From Ornithinibacillus scapharcae TW25 (GTDB lineage Bacteria; Bacillota; Bacilli; Bacillales; Amphibacillaceae), in the NCBI RefSeq assembly GCF_000190475.1, contig NZ_AEWH01000020.1:1-64000 (forward strand): a stretch of DNA of 64,000 nt, written 5' to 3'. Positions 1 through 11,102 of the stretch are shown here, in pieces. Under the pieces are notes generated by a model. It was not told the origin of the DNA, did not search any database, and saw nothing but the letters and a program-made list of their open reading frames with translations. Numbering within the stretch: the stretch's first letter is position 1; the number at the start of each line of letters is the position of its first letter. Both the position numbers and the translations under genes were made by a program.

Positions 1-151
1 GCAAAATGTTTTTGTTTTTTGCGTCAACTCTTACATTATATCACACTGTAAACCCAGTGTCAACATCTTTTTTTAAGAAGTTTTCGCGATTCATAACCGC
101 GCCGCAAATTAGCGACTTAAATAATATATCATGTTATCAACTTCAAGTCAA
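1..151 (-). promoter_or_regulatory. tandem sigma-A promoters P1 and P2, probably for an rRNA operon beyond the left edge
   Basis: On the minus strand, P1 has -35 TTGACT (146-151), a 17-bp spacer and -10 TATATT (123-128). P2 has -35 TTGACA (58-63), a 17-bp spacer and -10 TATAAT (35-40). Both read leftwards out of the window. Two near-consensus promoters in series are typical of Bacillus rrn operons, and in B. subtilis an rrn operon follows lysS at this place. The rRNA itself is outside the window, so its identity is inferred. A tRNA cluster would be the alternative. Confidence 0.7.
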
Positions 152-283
152 CAACTTTTTTAATTACTTTTGTTAGCTTCGTTTTTAGAAGCAACGAAAT
201 ATAATTTACCATGATTCTAACCTTTTATCAAGCTTTTATACAAGGAAATTTTTGGTAATGTAGATAAATACACTATATTAAAA

Positions 284-311
284 AGAAAGCCTCTAGAACA
301 AGAGGCTTTCT
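284..311 (-). terminator. intrinsic terminator after lysS
   Basis: An 11-bp perfect inverted repeat (AGAAAGCCTCT / AGAGGCTTTCT) with a 6-nt loop lies 15 bases past the lysS stop. On the minus strand it is followed by a T-rich run. Confidence 0.8.
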
Positions 312-326
312 GCTGTTGTTAGATAG

Positions 327-1832
<1,506 letters not shown>

Positions 1833-2004
1833 TTACGATATAATTTGGTATTAATTCTACTATGTAAATCTATTATTATTATCTCAATATAACCTACATT
1901 TTACACCTCTATAGGCTTTATCATCAACTAAAGTTACTAAATCTATTGTTTCTCACTACCTGGGTCCATAGAAATTATACTTCTTCGAGTAAAACCTATA
2001 AAAT

Positions 2005-2033
2005 AAAATCTGCTAGATATTCTAGCAGATTTT
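2005..2033 (-). terminator. intrinsic terminator after dusB
   Basis: A perfect 13-bp inverted repeat (AAAATCTGCTAGA / TCTAGCAGATTTT) with a 3-nt loop lies just downstream of dusB. It separates the folate-dusB unit from lysS, which therefore probably has its own promoter in 1830-2000. Confidence 0.8.
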
Positions 2034-2045
2034 ATTGCCCTTCAT

Positions 2046-3035
2046 TTAGGAAGCTTTCATATCCGCTTCTACTTCTCTAACAAACTCAAATAAAATATTC
2101 ACTAATTCTTCACGCGTTTCTGCTTGATTAATTTGTTTTCTTGCTTTCCCGTTACCTTTAATGTCTTTCAGATACCAGGCGGCATGTTTACGCATTTCCA
2201 TTATAGCAACTTTCTCGCCCTTTAATGTAATAAGACGATCCATATGAAGGCGACAAACTTCTATCTTTTCTCGTGGAGATGGGTCATGAATGAGTACACC
2301 CGTTTCCAAATACTTCACGATTTGATAAATAATCCAGGGATTACCTAGTGCAGCGCGTCCAACCATAACAGCATCGACTCCCGTTTCATCCAAACGTTTC
2401 TTAGCAATCTCTGGACTGTCTATGTCTCCGTTTCCAATGATCGGAATGGTAACGGCTTGTTTTACTTCCTTAATAATGTCCCAATTTGCATATCCTTCAT
2501 ACATCTGTTTTCTAGTTCTTCCATGAAGACCAATTGCACTACCACCTGCGGCTTCTATTGCTTTCGCATTTTCAACTGCATAAATATGATCTTCATCCCA
2601 GCCTGTGCGCATTTTTACTGTTACTGGTTTTTCGACATTCTCCACTACCGCTTTGACCATATGATAAATCTTATCTGGATCAAGTAACCAACGGGACCCC
2701 GCATCAATCTTTGTGATTTTAGGTGCAGGGCAGCCCATATTAATATCAATAATAGAAGCATTTGTGTTTTGATCCACGTATTGTGCAGCTTGTACAAGAG
2801 AGTCCTTATCTCCCCCGAATATTTGAAGGCTCATTGGCATTTCTTGTTCATCAATATAGAGCATGCTCATGGTTTTTTTGTTACGATTTAATATGCCTTT
2901 ATCACTAACCATTTCAGCTGTGATAAGACCTGCACCAAATTCTTTTACCGTTAAACGGAATGCCCAGTTACTTACCCCAGCCATCGGTGCAAGTGTTACG
3001 CGGTTGGGTATCGTAATATCCCCAATATTCCACAT
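2046..3035 (-). CDS. dusB: tRNA-dihydrouridine synthase
   Basis: Flavoenzyme that reduces uridine to dihydrouridine in tRNA D-loops using NADPH. The FMN-binding TIM barrel begins with LAPMAGVSN. The catalytic cysteine lies in NMGCPAPK (about residue 100), and GNGDI and VMVGRAALGNPW mark the phosphate-binding end. About 329 aa is normal. Two ATGs are adjacent; the second (3035) has the better spacing from AGGAGG (7 nt) and matches the Bacillus YacF N-terminus. The gene starts 2 bases after the stop of the upstream HTH gene, so the two are probably translationally coupled. Confidence 0.93.
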   Translation of the reverse strand: MWNIGDITIPNRVTLAPMAGVSNWAFRLTVKEFGAGLITAEMVSDKGILNRNKKTMSMLYIDEQEMPMSLQIFGGDKDSLVQAAQYVDQNTNASIIDINMGCPAPKITKIDAGSRWLLDPDKIYHMVKAVVENVEKPVTVKMRTGWDEDHIYAVENAKAIEAAGGSAIGLHGRTRKQMYEGYANWDIIKEVKQAVTIPIIGNGDIDSPEIAKKRLDETGVDAVMVGRAALGNPWIIYQIVKYLETGVLIHDPSPREKIEVCRLHMDRLITLKGEKVAIMEMRKHAAWYLKDIKGNGKARKQINQAETREELVNILFEFVREVEADMKAS

Positions 3036-3037
3036 CA

Positions 3038-3250
3038 TTATTCCTCCTGAATTCCTAAAAGTTCATCACGCTCTATGTTTAGCGTCTCCGCTAATTTTTC
3101 AATTAATTCACTTGAAGCAGTTCGTGTACCTCTCTCTATTGCACCAAGTTCACTTAACGATATTCCAAGTAACATCGCTAATTCTACTTGCGTATAACGC
3201 TTTAATTTTCGAAACGCCTTAATTCTTTTCCCTGTTCTGATTTGTTCCAT
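3038..3250 (-). CDS. yazB: small Xre-type helix-turn-helix protein (YazB)
   Basis: A 70-residue protein made almost entirely of one Cro/C1-type HTH domain. The motif TQVELAMLLGISLSELGAIERG (residues 20-41) holds the two DNA-contact helices. It matches B. subtilis YazB in size and place, between folK and dusB. Its first 49 bases overlap the 3' end of folK in another frame, so it is translated from within the folK message. The target is unknown; autoregulation of the fol operon is possible but untested. Confidence 0.85.
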   Translation of the reverse strand: MEQIRTGKRIKAFRKLKRYTQVELAMLLGISLSELGAIERGTRTASSELIEKLAETLNIERDELLGIQEE

Positions 3251-3729
3251 ATAGTAATATCCTTCTTTTCTTTTGCAGGAAGTTCTTGAAGCAATTCATC
3301 GGTGGTCTTATTCAACGATGGTAGCTTTAAGTTTGGAGCAATCTCATGTAAGGGGACTAATACAAATCCTCTTTCATGCATTCTAGGATGTGGTATCGTT
3401 AAGCGCTCCGTTTTCTTATTTTCATCATTATAGACTAAAATGTCAAGGTCAATTGTTCGCGGACCAAACCGGATTAGTCGTTCTCTACCTAGTTCTTTCT
3501 CAATAGTTTGGCAGGTGTTTAATAGACCCTCAGAAGAAAGAACCGTTTGAACTTCTAATACCATATTCAGAAAGTCGGCCTGGTCGGTATACCCAACCGG
3601 AGGAGTCTCATATATAGATGACTTCTTTAAAATTGTTATTTTTTCGTTCTCTAATAATTCCATTGCTCTGCTTAAGTAAGATTGTCTTGGGTCGATGTTA
3701 GTACCTAGTGCAAGATATGCTTTATTCAT
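3202..3729 (-). CDS. folK: 6-hydroxymethyl-7,8-dihydropterin pyrophosphokinase
   Basis: Transfers pyrophosphate from ATP to hydroxymethyl-dihydropterin, the step before dihydropteroate synthesis. The family signature FGPRTIDLDILVY (about residues 88-100) supplies the Mg-binding aspartates, and the N-terminal ALGTN and later IPHPRMHERGFVLVPL are both present. At 175 aa it is full length. It overlaps folB by 8 bases upstream and yazB by 49 bases downstream, as in B. subtilis, indicating one polycistronic transcript. Confidence 0.95.
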   Translation of the reverse strand: MNKAYLALGTNIDPRQSYLSRAMELLENEKITILKKSSIYETPPVGYTDQADFLNMVLEVQTVLSSEGLLNTCQTIEKELGRERLIRFGPRTIDLDILVYNDENKKTERLTIPHPRMHERGFVLVPLHEIAPNLKLPSLNKTTDELLQELPAKEKKDITIWNKSEQGKELRRFEN

Positions 3730-4090
3730 GATGTTTCTCCCGATAAATCTCTATTGCAACTGATTCATAATGCCCCGCAATTGGTGGATCCGGTTTAATT
3801 ACCTTTACATTACAGGCCTTTAACATGGAAAATGCAGAAAGTAAATCTGAAGCAATTGTCTCTGCAACTGCCTCTATTAAATGCTTTGATTCTCCTTCTA
3901 CTATCTTTTTCACACGGTGATATGCCTGACTATAATCGATGGAATCCTGCATTGCATCGGACAAACCAGCCTTACTTGTATCTAAGAACAGTTCTAGATC
4001 TACTTTAAAGCGTTGTCCTAAACGCTTCTCTTCCGGTAATAAACCATGATACCCATAAAATTGCATATTGGTTAGTATTATTTTATCCAT
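3722..4090 (-). CDS. folB: dihydroneopterin aldolase
   Basis: Cleaves dihydroneopterin to hydroxymethyl-dihydropterin and glycolaldehyde in folate synthesis. FYGYHGLLPEEKRLGQRF near the N-terminus is the family hallmark, followed by the conserved catalytic-lysine region VKVIKPDPPI. Of two adjacent ATGs, the second (4090) gives the family N-terminus MDK and better spacing from GGAGGGG. About 122 aa is normal. It sits between folP and folK with a 2-base gap and an 8-base overlap. Confidence 0.94.
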   Translation of the reverse strand: MDKIILTNMQFYGYHGLLPEEKRLGQRFKVDLELFLDTSKAGLSDAMQDSIDYSQAYHRVKKIVEGESKHLIEAVAETIASDLLSAFSMLKACNVKVIKPDPPIAGHYESVAIEIYREKHHE

Positions 4091-4092
4091 CA

Positions 4093-4911
4093 TTACCCCT
4101 CCACACGTAGCATGGCATCCATCATTCTAGCCAGTTCTACATTCACTTTCACATTATGAACACGGACCATATGTGCACCTTTCGTTATTCCAAGACAAGT
4201 CGTAGCTCCTGTACCATTGTCCCTTTCAGCCGGCGGCAAGTCCAAAACACTACCTATAAATCGTTTCCTGGATGTTGCTAGTAATAATGGATAACCCATC
4301 GCAGTCAAACGCTCTAAGTTGTTCATAACAATGAGATTTTCTTTCGCATTCTTCGCAAAGCCAATTCCGGGGTCTAAAATAATATTTTCCTTTGATACTC
4401 CTGCCTTTATAGCAATATCGATGCTTTCATGAAGGTCTTGTATCATATCATCCATTAAAGCGTGATAGTTATCCTCTGTCCTGTTATGCATCAAAATTAT
4501 TGGAACTTGATACCGAGCAGCCACAGAGGCAATCTCCGGATCGCGTTTCGCTCCCCACACATCATTAATAATATCCGCACCAGCTTCTACTGCTTGTCGC
4601 GCAGTTTCTGCTTTATACGTATCAATAGAAATAGGAATATTTACAGCTTGCTTTACCGCCTTAATAACAGGTATGACTCGAGCTATTTCTTCTTCCGCTG
4701 AAACGGGGGCATGATCTGGTCGAGTTGATTCTCCACCTATATCAATAATATCAGCACCTTGTTGTTCCATTTTCACTGCTTGATCAACCGCTCTAGCAAC
4801 AGTCGTATAGCTTCCACCATCTGAAAAAGAATCTGGTGTTACATTTAGTATGCCCATAATATGTGTTCTCGCTGATAGATCATATATTTTGGATGCTGTT
4901 TTTAAAAGCAT
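4093..4911 (-). CDS. folP: dihydropteroate synthase
   Basis: Joins p-aminobenzoate to hydroxymethyl-dihydropterin pyrophosphate; it is the target of sulfonamides. The two DHPS signatures are visible: GILNVTPDSFSDGG (residues about 19-32) and DIGGESTRPDH (about 57-67), then DPGIGFAK and SRKRFIG. 272 aa is typical. Start ATG at 4911. It heads the folP-folB-folK-yazB-dusB run. The pabBAC genes that precede it in B. subtilis are missing. Confidence 0.96.
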   Translation of the reverse strand: MLLKTASKIYDLSARTHIMGILNVTPDSFSDGGSYTTVARAVDQAVKMEQQGADIIDIGGESTRPDHAPVSAEEEIARVIPVIKAVKQAVNIPISIDTYKAETARQAVEAGADIINDVWGAKRDPEIASVAARYQVPIILMHNRTEDNYHALMDDMIQDLHESIDIAIKAGVSKENIILDPGIGFAKNAKENLIVMNNLERLTAMGYPLLLATSRKRFIGSVLDLPPAERDNGTGATTCLGITKGAHMVRVHNVKVNVELARMMDAMLRVEG

Positions 4912-5022
4912 TTAATCGTTTCCCTTCTCAAAAAATATCTAGTTCCATCCTATCATAATTTGGAAAAACCCGCATTTGCACAATTTACCCACAGCTATAT
5001 CATTCCGTTCTGTCACAATAAA

Positions 5023-5055
5023 GAAGGTTAGTATCATAATCTGATACTAACCTTC
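5023..5055 (-). terminator. intrinsic terminator after cysK
   Basis: A perfect 14-bp inverted repeat (GAAGGTTAGTATCA / TGATACTAACCTTC) with a 5-nt loop lies 8 bases past the cysK stop, separating cysK from folP. The 3' side on the minus strand is only moderately T-rich. Confidence 0.7.
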
Positions 5056-5062
5056 TAAGGAT

Positions 5063-5989
5063 TTACTCTTCGTCGAATTGATAAAGAGCTGTTGAAAGAT
5101 ATCGTTCCCCATTATCAGGGAACACCGCGAGGACTTTCTTCCCTTTGCCTAATTCTTTCGCAATCTTGATAGCAGCAGCAACTGCAGCACCTGCAGAGAT
5201 ACCACCTAAAATTCCGTTTGTTTTTGCTACTTCACGAGAGGTAGCAAATGCATCTTCATTGGTAATTTGGATGATTTCATCATAGATTTTTGTATCTAGA
5301 ACTTCAGGAACAAAACCAGCACCAATACCTTGGATTTTGTGTGGACCAGGATTTCCACCAGATAACACAGGAGAATCAACTGGTTCTACAGCATAGACTT
5401 TAATATCCTTGAAATGATCCTTAAGAACCTTACCAGCACCAGTAACCGTTCCTCCAGTACCAACTCCAGAGATAAATGCATCTAGCCCATCCTTCATTTG
5501 CTCTACAATCTCTTTACCTGTTGTGCGTGCATGAACTTCCGGATTTGCCTTATTCTCAAATTGTTGTGGCATGAAGTAGCCATTTTCTTCAACAAGCTCT
5601 TCTGCTTTTTTAATAGCACCTTTCATACCTTCCGCACCTGGAGTTAACACTAACTTAGCCCCATAAGCACGTAACAAGTTACGACGTTCCTGACTCATCG
5701 TATCAGGCATAACAAGTACTGCCTTATATCCTTTTGCGGCTGCTACCATTGCTAGACCAATACCAGTATTCCCACTAGTTGGTTCAACAATTGTGTCGCC
5801 TTCCTTCAATTTCCCCTCTGCTTCTGCAGCTTCAATCATGGCTAAAGCAATACGATCTTTTACAGAGCTTCCAGGATTGAAAAACTCTAATTTAACATAA
5901 ACATCTGCGCTATTTTCGTCTGTAATGCGATTTAATTTCACGATAGGTGTTTCCCCGATTAATCCAGTAATATTATCTGCAACTCTCAT
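5063..5989 (-). CDS. cysK: cysteine synthase A (O-acetylserine thiol-lyase)
   Basis: PLP enzyme that makes cysteine from O-acetylserine and sulfide. The PLP lysine is in [11 protein letters not shown] (about residue 43), the substrate loop is [12 protein letters not shown], and the phosphate-binding loop is [12 protein letters not shown]. An upstream in-frame TTG at 6004 only encodes the ribosome-binding site GGGAGGT; the ATG at 5989 lies 7 nt after it and gives 308 aa, the same as B. subtilis CysK. It is flanked by terminators on both sides, so it is monocistronic. Confidence 0.96.
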   Translation of the reverse strand: MRVADNITGLIGETPIVKLNRITDENSADVYVKLEFFNPGSSVKDRIALAMIEAAEAEGKLKEGDTIVEPTSGNTGIGLAMVAAAKGYKAVLVMPDTMSQERRNLLRAYGAKLVLTPGAEGMKGAIKKAEELVEENGYFMPQQFENKANPEVHARTTGKEIVEQMKDGLDAFISGVGTGGTVTGAGKVLKDHFKDIKVYAVEPVDSPVLSGGNPGPHKIQGIGAGFVPEVLDTKIYDEIIQITNEDAFATSREVAKTNGILGGISAGAAVAAAIKIAKELGKGKKVLAVFPDNGERYLSTALYQFDEE

Positions 5990-6067
5990 TAAAATACCTC
6001 CCAATAATCCCTACTAAACTTATAGGATTTATTTATAATGTTATTCTCACAGTACTAAACTGTCAAC

Positions 6068-6094
6068 AAAAAAGTCCAAAAATTAATTTGGACT
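6068..6094 (-). terminator. intrinsic terminator after the yacD-like gene
   Basis: Inverted repeat AGTCCAAA / TTTGGACT, read on the minus strand and followed by six T residues. It closes the coaX-hslO-yacD run upstream of cysK. Confidence 0.75.
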
Positions 6095-6145
6095 ATTTGC
6101 GATCATTAGCAAAGGTTTCTTGCAAAATGATTTTCTCTTATTAAG

Positions 6146-7045
6146 TTATTCCCCATATATCCATTTTATATCTAACTCATCCCATAAACGGTCAGCTATT
6201 AGATTTTGATTCGAAGCTTGTAAGGCAAGTTCATTACGAATGTAAGGTTTTAACTCGTCGAAGGTGAATGTAATTTCCGGTAAGCTTTTATGCAAATACA
6301 ATATAGCTATACCGTTAGTTGTTACAAACGGTTCACTATAAGAATACTCCTCCAACCCCTCAACTATATCGAAATAATTATCTGGAAGAAATTCTGTATC
6401 AACAGAGTTAAAGCCTAAGTAACCTCCATTATCCTTGGTAGCCTCATCAATGGAATATTCCTTTGCCAATAAAGAAAATGTTGCTCCATCTTCCAATTCG
6501 CTATAAACCTTTTCAGCAGTTTCCATATCGGAAACTAAAATATGGGAAAGCTGAACCGATTCATTGAATTGATATTGCCCATCGTACTTTGTGTAGTAAG
6601 TTTGCACCTCATCATCTGAAACCGTAATATCTTTCGCTAGTAAAGCTTCCAGTTGATAACGATACGTAATATCTTCGGTCCATTTCTGTTCGAGTTCCTT
6701 GAGTTTCGTTTCAGAGGTGACTCCTTGCATGGTCGTAAGCAATGCAATATCACGTTTGATAACTTTATCACTTACCGTAATCCCATTTTGCTTTGCTAAT
6801 GTTTTAACCACTTGCTGATCTACCATACTTTTTAATTGATTCTCTCCATAATTCGACTTTAATGCCTTCATCCAATCGGTATAGGAAATATCTTTTCCTC
6901 CAATAGAAGCAACTGGCTTATCTGTATCAATTGTTTCATCATCAAGTGCAGATTCGTTTGATTGATCATTTCTCCATAACAGCATTGTTGCAACATTTGT
7001 AATAAGGAGTACAACAATTATGCTTAATAGTAGTTTTTTTGACAT
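6146..7045 (-). CDS. membrane-anchored PpiC-type peptidyl-prolyl isomerase (PrsA/YacD-like)
   Basis: Probable extracytoplasmic foldase. Residues about 5-24 form one hydrophobic signal anchor (LLLSIIVVLLITNVATMLL) without a lipobox cysteine, so unlike PrsA it is not predicted to be lipidated. A SurA-like N-terminal region follows, then a parvulin domain (about 160-260) with SHILV, ATFSLLAKEYS and GGYLGF. It takes the place of yacD between hslO and cysK in B. subtilis. Substrates are unknown. Confidence 0.85.
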   Translation of the reverse strand: MSKKLLLSIIVVLLITNVATMLLWRNDQSNESALDDETIDTDKPVASIGGKDISYTDWMKALKSNYGENQLKSMVDQQVVKTLAKQNGITVSDKVIKRDIALLTTMQGVTSETKLKELEQKWTEDITYRYQLEALLAKDITVSDDEVQTYYTKYDGQYQFNESVQLSHILVSDMETAEKVYSELEDGATFSLLAKEYSIDEATKDNGGYLGFNSVDTEFLPDNYFDIVEGLEEYSYSEPFVTTNGIAILYLHKSLPEITFTFDELKPYIRNELALQASNQNLIADRLWDELDIKWIYGE

Positions 7046-7073
7046 AGATTACTCCTTCCAAACACTACAAAGT

Positions 7074-7946
7074 TTATGCTTCGATTAATTCTTCAAGTTC
7101 CTTTTCTGAGAACTTGTATACCTCATTACAGAAATTACAAGTAGCTTCTGCTCCGTGGTCCTCATCTATCATTTGTTGAATTTCATCTTTCCCTAAACCA
7201 ATTATTGCGTTCGCTATTCTTTCCTTCGAACATTTACACTTAAATTGCACCGGCATTTTTTCATGAATTTTCAATTCTTCACCTTCAAATAGTAGCTCCA
7301 ATATTTCTTCCGGTGTTTTGCCAGCCTCTACTAGAGAGGAAATAGGTGGGATGGATTGTACTCTTTTCTCAAGCTTATCGACTACCTCTTCATCTGCCCC
7401 AGGCATAAGTTGAACAATGAATCCACCACTAGCTAAAATAGTTTGATCTGGATTTACTAATACTCCAGCTCCTACTGCAGATGGAACCTGCTCTGAGGTC
7501 GCAAAATAATAGGTGAAATCTTCACTTACTTCACCAGACACAATTGGCACTTGTCCGGTAAAGAAATCACGTAATCCTAGATCCTTTACAATGGTTAAAT
7601 TACCTGTTGTCCCTACAGCACGAGCGACATCTAACTTCCCTTTACTATTCAGATCAAAATCAACATGGGGATTTGAAACATAGCCCCTAACTTCACCCTT
7701 CGCATTAGCGTCAACAACAATTGCTCCAATTGGGCCTCCACCCTCTACTTTTACCGTTAATGAGTCATTTCCTTTTAGCATCGCACCCATCATCGTTGCA
7801 ATCGTAATGGTGCGTCCCATCGCTGCAGATGCAGTAGCCCAAGTATCTTGGCGTCTTCTCGCCTCCTCAACTGTATTGGTGGAACGTATAGCGTACGCAC
7901 GAACTCTCCCATTAAATGATGTTGCTTTAATTAAGTAATCTGACAT
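7074..7946 (-). CDS. hslO: redox-regulated chaperone Hsp33
   Basis: Holdase chaperone activated by oxidation. The C-terminal zinc switch is intact, with CKC and CNFC motifs about 30 residues apart (near residues 236-270), which form disulfides on oxidative stress. The N-terminal core includes MMGAMLKG and the conserved [10 protein letters not shown] segment. 290 aa is normal. It lies 16 bases downstream of coaX, hence in one operon. The start is ATG with AAAGGAGA upstream. Confidence 0.95.
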   Translation of the reverse strand: MSDYLIKATSFNGRVRAYAIRSTNTVEEARRRQDTWATASAAMGRTITIATMMGAMLKGNDSLTVKVEGGGPIGAIVVDANAKGEVRGYVSNPHVDFDLNSKGKLDVARAVGTTGNLTIVKDLGLRDFFTGQVPIVSGEVSEDFTYYFATSEQVPSAVGAGVLVNPDQTILASGGFIVQLMPGADEEVVDKLEKRVQSIPPISSLVEAGKTPEEILELLFEGEELKIHEKMPVQFKCKCSKERIANAIIGLGKDEIQQMIDEDHGAEATCNFCNEVYKFSEKELEELIEA

Positions 7947-7962
7947 GGATAAACAATCTCCT

Positions 7963-8742
7963 TTATGACTGATTTGGTTGATTCATATGATAAATCTCGT
8001 ATAACCCTTTTAATGTTAGGTATGGATCTACATGGTCAATAGTTTCAGAAGCATCCCCTATTAGAGAAGCTAGTCCTCCCGTTGCGATAACTGTTGGGTT
8101 AGTACGGAAGTTCTTTTTGATTCGAGTCACGATACCATCAACCTGGCCAATATATCCATAGAAAACACCTGATTGCATTGCTTCAACAGTTGATTTACCT
8201 ACGATGCTGGCCGGCGCTTCAATTTCTATTTTGGGTAGCTTGGAAGCTCGTTGGTACAGTGCCTCCATTGAAATGTTAATACCCGGTGATATAATTCCAC
8301 CACAATATTCTTCTGCATCATTTATATAGCAATATGTTGTTGCGGTTCCAAAATCTATCACAACCAATGGTGCTTGATACTCCTTGATTGCTCCAACAGC
8401 ATTTACAATACGGTCTGCCCCAATTTCTTTAGGATTTGGATAGCACATTTTTAATTTCGTTTCGACGGTATCCTTCCCTACAATGATTGGTTCCATCATA
8501 AAATACCTTTTACACATTCTCTCCAACGAAAACATAATTGGAGGGACAACTGATGAAATAATCACACCACTTATATCTGTAAGCTCTATTCCATTAAAAT
8601 TAAATAATGATTTTATTAACATTCCGTATTCATCTTCGGTTTTGTAACGATCGGTTTTAATTCGCCAATGATATTTTAGCTTCTCTTGTTCAAAAACTCC
8701 CAAAACCGTATTGGTGTTTCCTACATCCAGTACAAAGAGCAT
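7963..8742 (-). CDS. coaX: type III pantothenate kinase
   Basis: Phosphorylates pantothenate in the first step of CoA synthesis; belongs to the ASKHA fold. The phosphate 1 motif LDVGNTNT is at the N-terminus, with GADRIVNA and the phosphate 2 motif [10 protein letters not shown] following. An in-frame start 12 codons upstream (8778) would place extra sequence across the Shine-Dalgarno GGAAGGAG; the ATG at 8742 directly follows that site and gives 259 aa, as in B. subtilis. It is the first gene of a coaX-hslO-yacD unit. Confidence 0.95.
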   Translation of the reverse strand: MLFVLDVGNTNTVLGVFEQEKLKYHWRIKTDRYKTEDEYGMLIKSLFNFNGIELTDISGVIISSVVPPIMFSLERMCKRYFMMEPIIVGKDTVETKLKMCYPNPKEIGADRIVNAVGAIKEYQAPLVVIDFGTATTYCYINDAEEYCGGIISPGINISMEALYQRASKLPKIEIEAPASIVGKSTVEAMQSGVFYGYIGQVDGIVTRIKKNFRTNPTVIATGGLASLIGDASETIDHVDPYLTLKGLYEIYHMNQPNQS

Positions 8743-8820
8743 TATGTAGCTCCTTCCTAAATAGTATATGTTTACCAAAAGTTCTTTCTTGTTTATTTGC
8801 AGAACTCCGGAGTCTTTAAT

Positions 8821-8849
8821 AATATACCAAATTCAAAAACGTAAGTGAA
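8821..8849 (-). promoter_or_regulatory. sigma-A promoter of the coaX unit
   Basis: On the minus strand there is -35 TTCACT (8844-8849), a 17-bp spacer and -10 TATATT (8821-8826) preceded by TGG, an extended -10. It lies about 80 bases before the coaX start. The -35 is only a 4/6 match. Confidence 0.5.
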
Positions 8850-8975
8850 ATCTCAGGAACTAACTTTAGGATGATTAGAAAAACTCGCATTCGCCCGTCC
8901 TTTTTCGAGCGTTAGTTTTGCTAAAACTAGTGAAAAGGCTAAGATTATTTATTCTTTCCTATCGAGAATGTAAAA

Positions 8976-8998
8976 GGCAGCCTATTAATTAGGCTGCC
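8976..8998 (-). terminator. intrinsic terminator after ftsH
   Basis: Perfect 9-bp GC-rich stem GGCAGCCTA / TAGGCTGCC with a 5-nt loop, followed by a TTTT run on the minus strand. It lies 10 bases past the ftsH stop. Confidence 0.8.
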
Positions 8999-9007
8999 CC
9001 TTCTTAT

Positions 9008-10993
9008 CTAAAATTCATTTTTATCTTTATCTTCTTCAATTTCTTGGCGTAGCTTTTCATCAGCTTTTGCTTTTGCCTCATCAAATGAGTCTACGGTTTC
9101 ATCATCTTTTTTGGAGGTGATATTTACCTTAAGATCTTTATCGGATTCTTCGTCTACTTCATAATCCTCTGGATCAGGTAGAACACCTTTCTCGAATAAA
9201 GACTTGATTTGTCTAGCATCCAAAGTCTCCACTTCAAGAAGCGTTTGAGCGATTAACTCTAGTTTATCGCGATTTTCCGTAAGAATGGTCTTCGCACGAT
9301 CATAGCAATAGTTAATGAAATTCTGTATTTCCTTATCAATATCATATGCTATGGCATCACTATAGTTTTGATCATTGCCAATATCTCTTCCTAAGAATAC
9401 TTCCCCGCCGCCACTACTGTATTGTAACGGACCTAGTTTATCACTCATACCAAATTCCGTAATCATTCTACGAGCAATACCAGTCGCGCGCTGGAAGTCA
9501 TTTGATGCACCGGTGCTAACTTCACCAAAAACAATTTCCTCTGCTACACGCCCACCTAGTAGACCTGTAATCTTATCAAATAGCTCTGGCTTCGTCATGA
9601 AGTAACGGTCTTCTTTTGGAAGCATTACCGCATATCCACCAGCTTGACCACGAGGGACAATCGTAACCTTATGAACGATATCGGCCTCATCAAGTACCAT
9701 TCCAATAATCGTATGACCACTTTCATGATAGGCTACGATATTGCGTTCTTTCTCTGATATAACTCTTGTTTTCTTAGCCGGACCAGCAATTACACGGTCG
9801 ATTGCTTCATCAACATCAGTCATATCAATTTCCTTCTTATCTTGTCGTGCGGCTACTAAAGCTGCCTCATTCAGAAGGTTTTCTAAATCCGCACCTGAAA
9901 ACCCAGGAGTACGCATCGCAATTGTTTTTAAATCTACGGAAGCGTTTAAAGGTTTATTTTTTGCGTGTACCTTAAGAACCTCCTGACGGCCTTTTACATC
10001 TGGACGATCAACCGTGATTTGACGGTCAAAACGACCTGGGCGTAAAAGGGCAGGGTCAAGAATATCAGGGCGGTTTGTTGCAGCAATAATGATAATTCCT
10101 TCATTAGCGCCAAAACCATCCATCTCAACTAGTAATTGGTTTAGTGTTTGCTCACGTTCGTCGTGACCACCACCAAGTCCAGCACCACGTTGACGACCTA
10201 CTGCGTCAATCTCATCGATAAAGATAATACATGGGGCATTCTTCTTCGCATTTTCAAATAAATCACGCACACGAGAAGCACCCACACCGACAAACATCTC
10301 AACGAAATCAGAACCTGAGATAGAGAAGAATGGAACTCCAGCTTCACCAGCTACTGCACGTGCTAGCAATGTCTTACCAGTACCCGGAGGTCCCACTAGT
10401 AGAACCCCTTTAGGAATTCTAGCGCCAATTGCTGAGAACTTACGAGGGTCTTTCAAGAATTCGACTACCTCTACAAGCTCCTGTTTCTCTTCATCTGCTC
10501 CGGCTACATCTGTAAAGCGTACTTTTTTCTTTTCTTCGTTGTACATTTTTGCTTTACTTTTACCGAAGTTCATTACACGGCCACCGCCGCCACCTTGAGC
10601 TTGACTAAGTAGGAAGAAGAATAAAAGTCCAATGATTAAGAACGGTATCATTGTTGTTAGTAGTGTCACCCAAATACTTGGTTGATCCATGGGCTCTACA
10701 TCTAACACACTTTGCTCTCTTGCTTTAGTCGTGATATCGGTAATAATATCGTCATTATCAGGAACTTGAGCAACAAACTGCTTATCATTTTTCAATGTAC
10801 CTGTAAAGCGCATAATCCCATTCACAGGCTGCATGGTTAATTCCTTCACTTCACCTGCTTCTAGTGACTGCATGAACTTATTAACATTAAGTTCCTCAGC
10901 CTGTTCATGATTACCACTTATTAAACTAATAGCGGCTATTATAACCAAAAATATCATTAAGTAAAAAAATCCATTACGGAATGCTCGGTTCAT
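9008..10993 (-). CDS. ftsH: ATP-dependent zinc metalloprotease FtsH
   Basis: Membrane-anchored AAA+ protease. Two transmembrane segments (about residues 8-25 and 108-130) flank an external domain. The AAA module has Walker A GPPGTGKT (about 200), Walker [10 protein letters not shown] and the SRH region [20 protein letters not shown]. The zinc site HESGH (about 424) marks the protease domain. The acidic, charged tail after residue 600 is typical. It is 661 aa with an ATG start and GGGAGGAGG upstream. It follows hpt after 109 bases. Confidence 0.97.
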   Translation of the reverse strand: MNRAFRNGFFYLMIFLVIIAAISLISGNHEQAEELNVNKFMQSLEAGEVKELTMQPVNGIMRFTGTLKNDKQFVAQVPDNDDIITDITTKAREQSVLDVEPMDQPSIWVTLLTTMIPFLIIGLLFFFLLSQAQGGGGGRVMNFGKSKAKMYNEEKKKVRFTDVAGADEEKQELVEVVEFLKDPRKFSAIGARIPKGVLLVGPPGTGKTLLARAVAGEAGVPFFSISGSDFVEMFVGVGASRVRDLFENAKKNAPCIIFIDEIDAVGRQRGAGLGGGHDEREQTLNQLLVEMDGFGANEGIIIIAATNRPDILDPALLRPGRFDRQITVDRPDVKGRQEVLKVHAKNKPLNASVDLKTIAMRTPGFSGADLENLLNEAALVAARQDKKEIDMTDVDEAIDRVIAGPAKKTRVISEKERNIVAYHESGHTIIGMVLDEADIVHKVTIVPRGQAGGYAVMLPKEDRYFMTKPELFDKITGLLGGRVAEEIVFGEVSTGASNDFQRATGIARRMITEFGMSDKLGPLQYSSGGGEVFLGRDIGNDQNYSDAIAYDIDKEIQNFINYCYDRAKTILTENRDKLELIAQTLLEVETLDARQIKSLFEKGVLPDPEDYEVDEESDKDLKVNITSKKDDETVDSFDEAKAKADEKLRQEIEEDKDKNEF

Positions 10994-11029
10994 TGCCTAC
11001 CTCCTCCCAAATGGGAAAAACTATTAACA

Positions 11030-11059
11030 ATAGTATCATATAAAATTTAAATTTTACAA
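11030..11059 (-). promoter_or_regulatory. probable sigma-A promoter of ftsH
   Basis: On the minus strand there is -35 TTGTAA (11054-11059), an 18-bp spacer and -10 TACTAT (11030-11035). It lies in the 109-bp gap between hpt and ftsH, about 40 bases before the ftsH start. Confidence 0.45.
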
Positions 11060-11102
11060 CTAATTACTCCCTGTATCTATAGAGACTTTACAGGGTTCTT
11101 CC

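Noticed and set aside
4964-4981. Similarity of AAAAACCCGCATTTGC to AAAAACTCGCATTCGC near 8879
   Set aside because: Only about 16 bases with two mismatches and no flanking structure in common.
6044-6066. TTGACA upstream of cysK as its promoter
   Set aside because: The nearest -10 is 23 bp away and the hexamer overlaps the preceding terminator's tail; not convincing.
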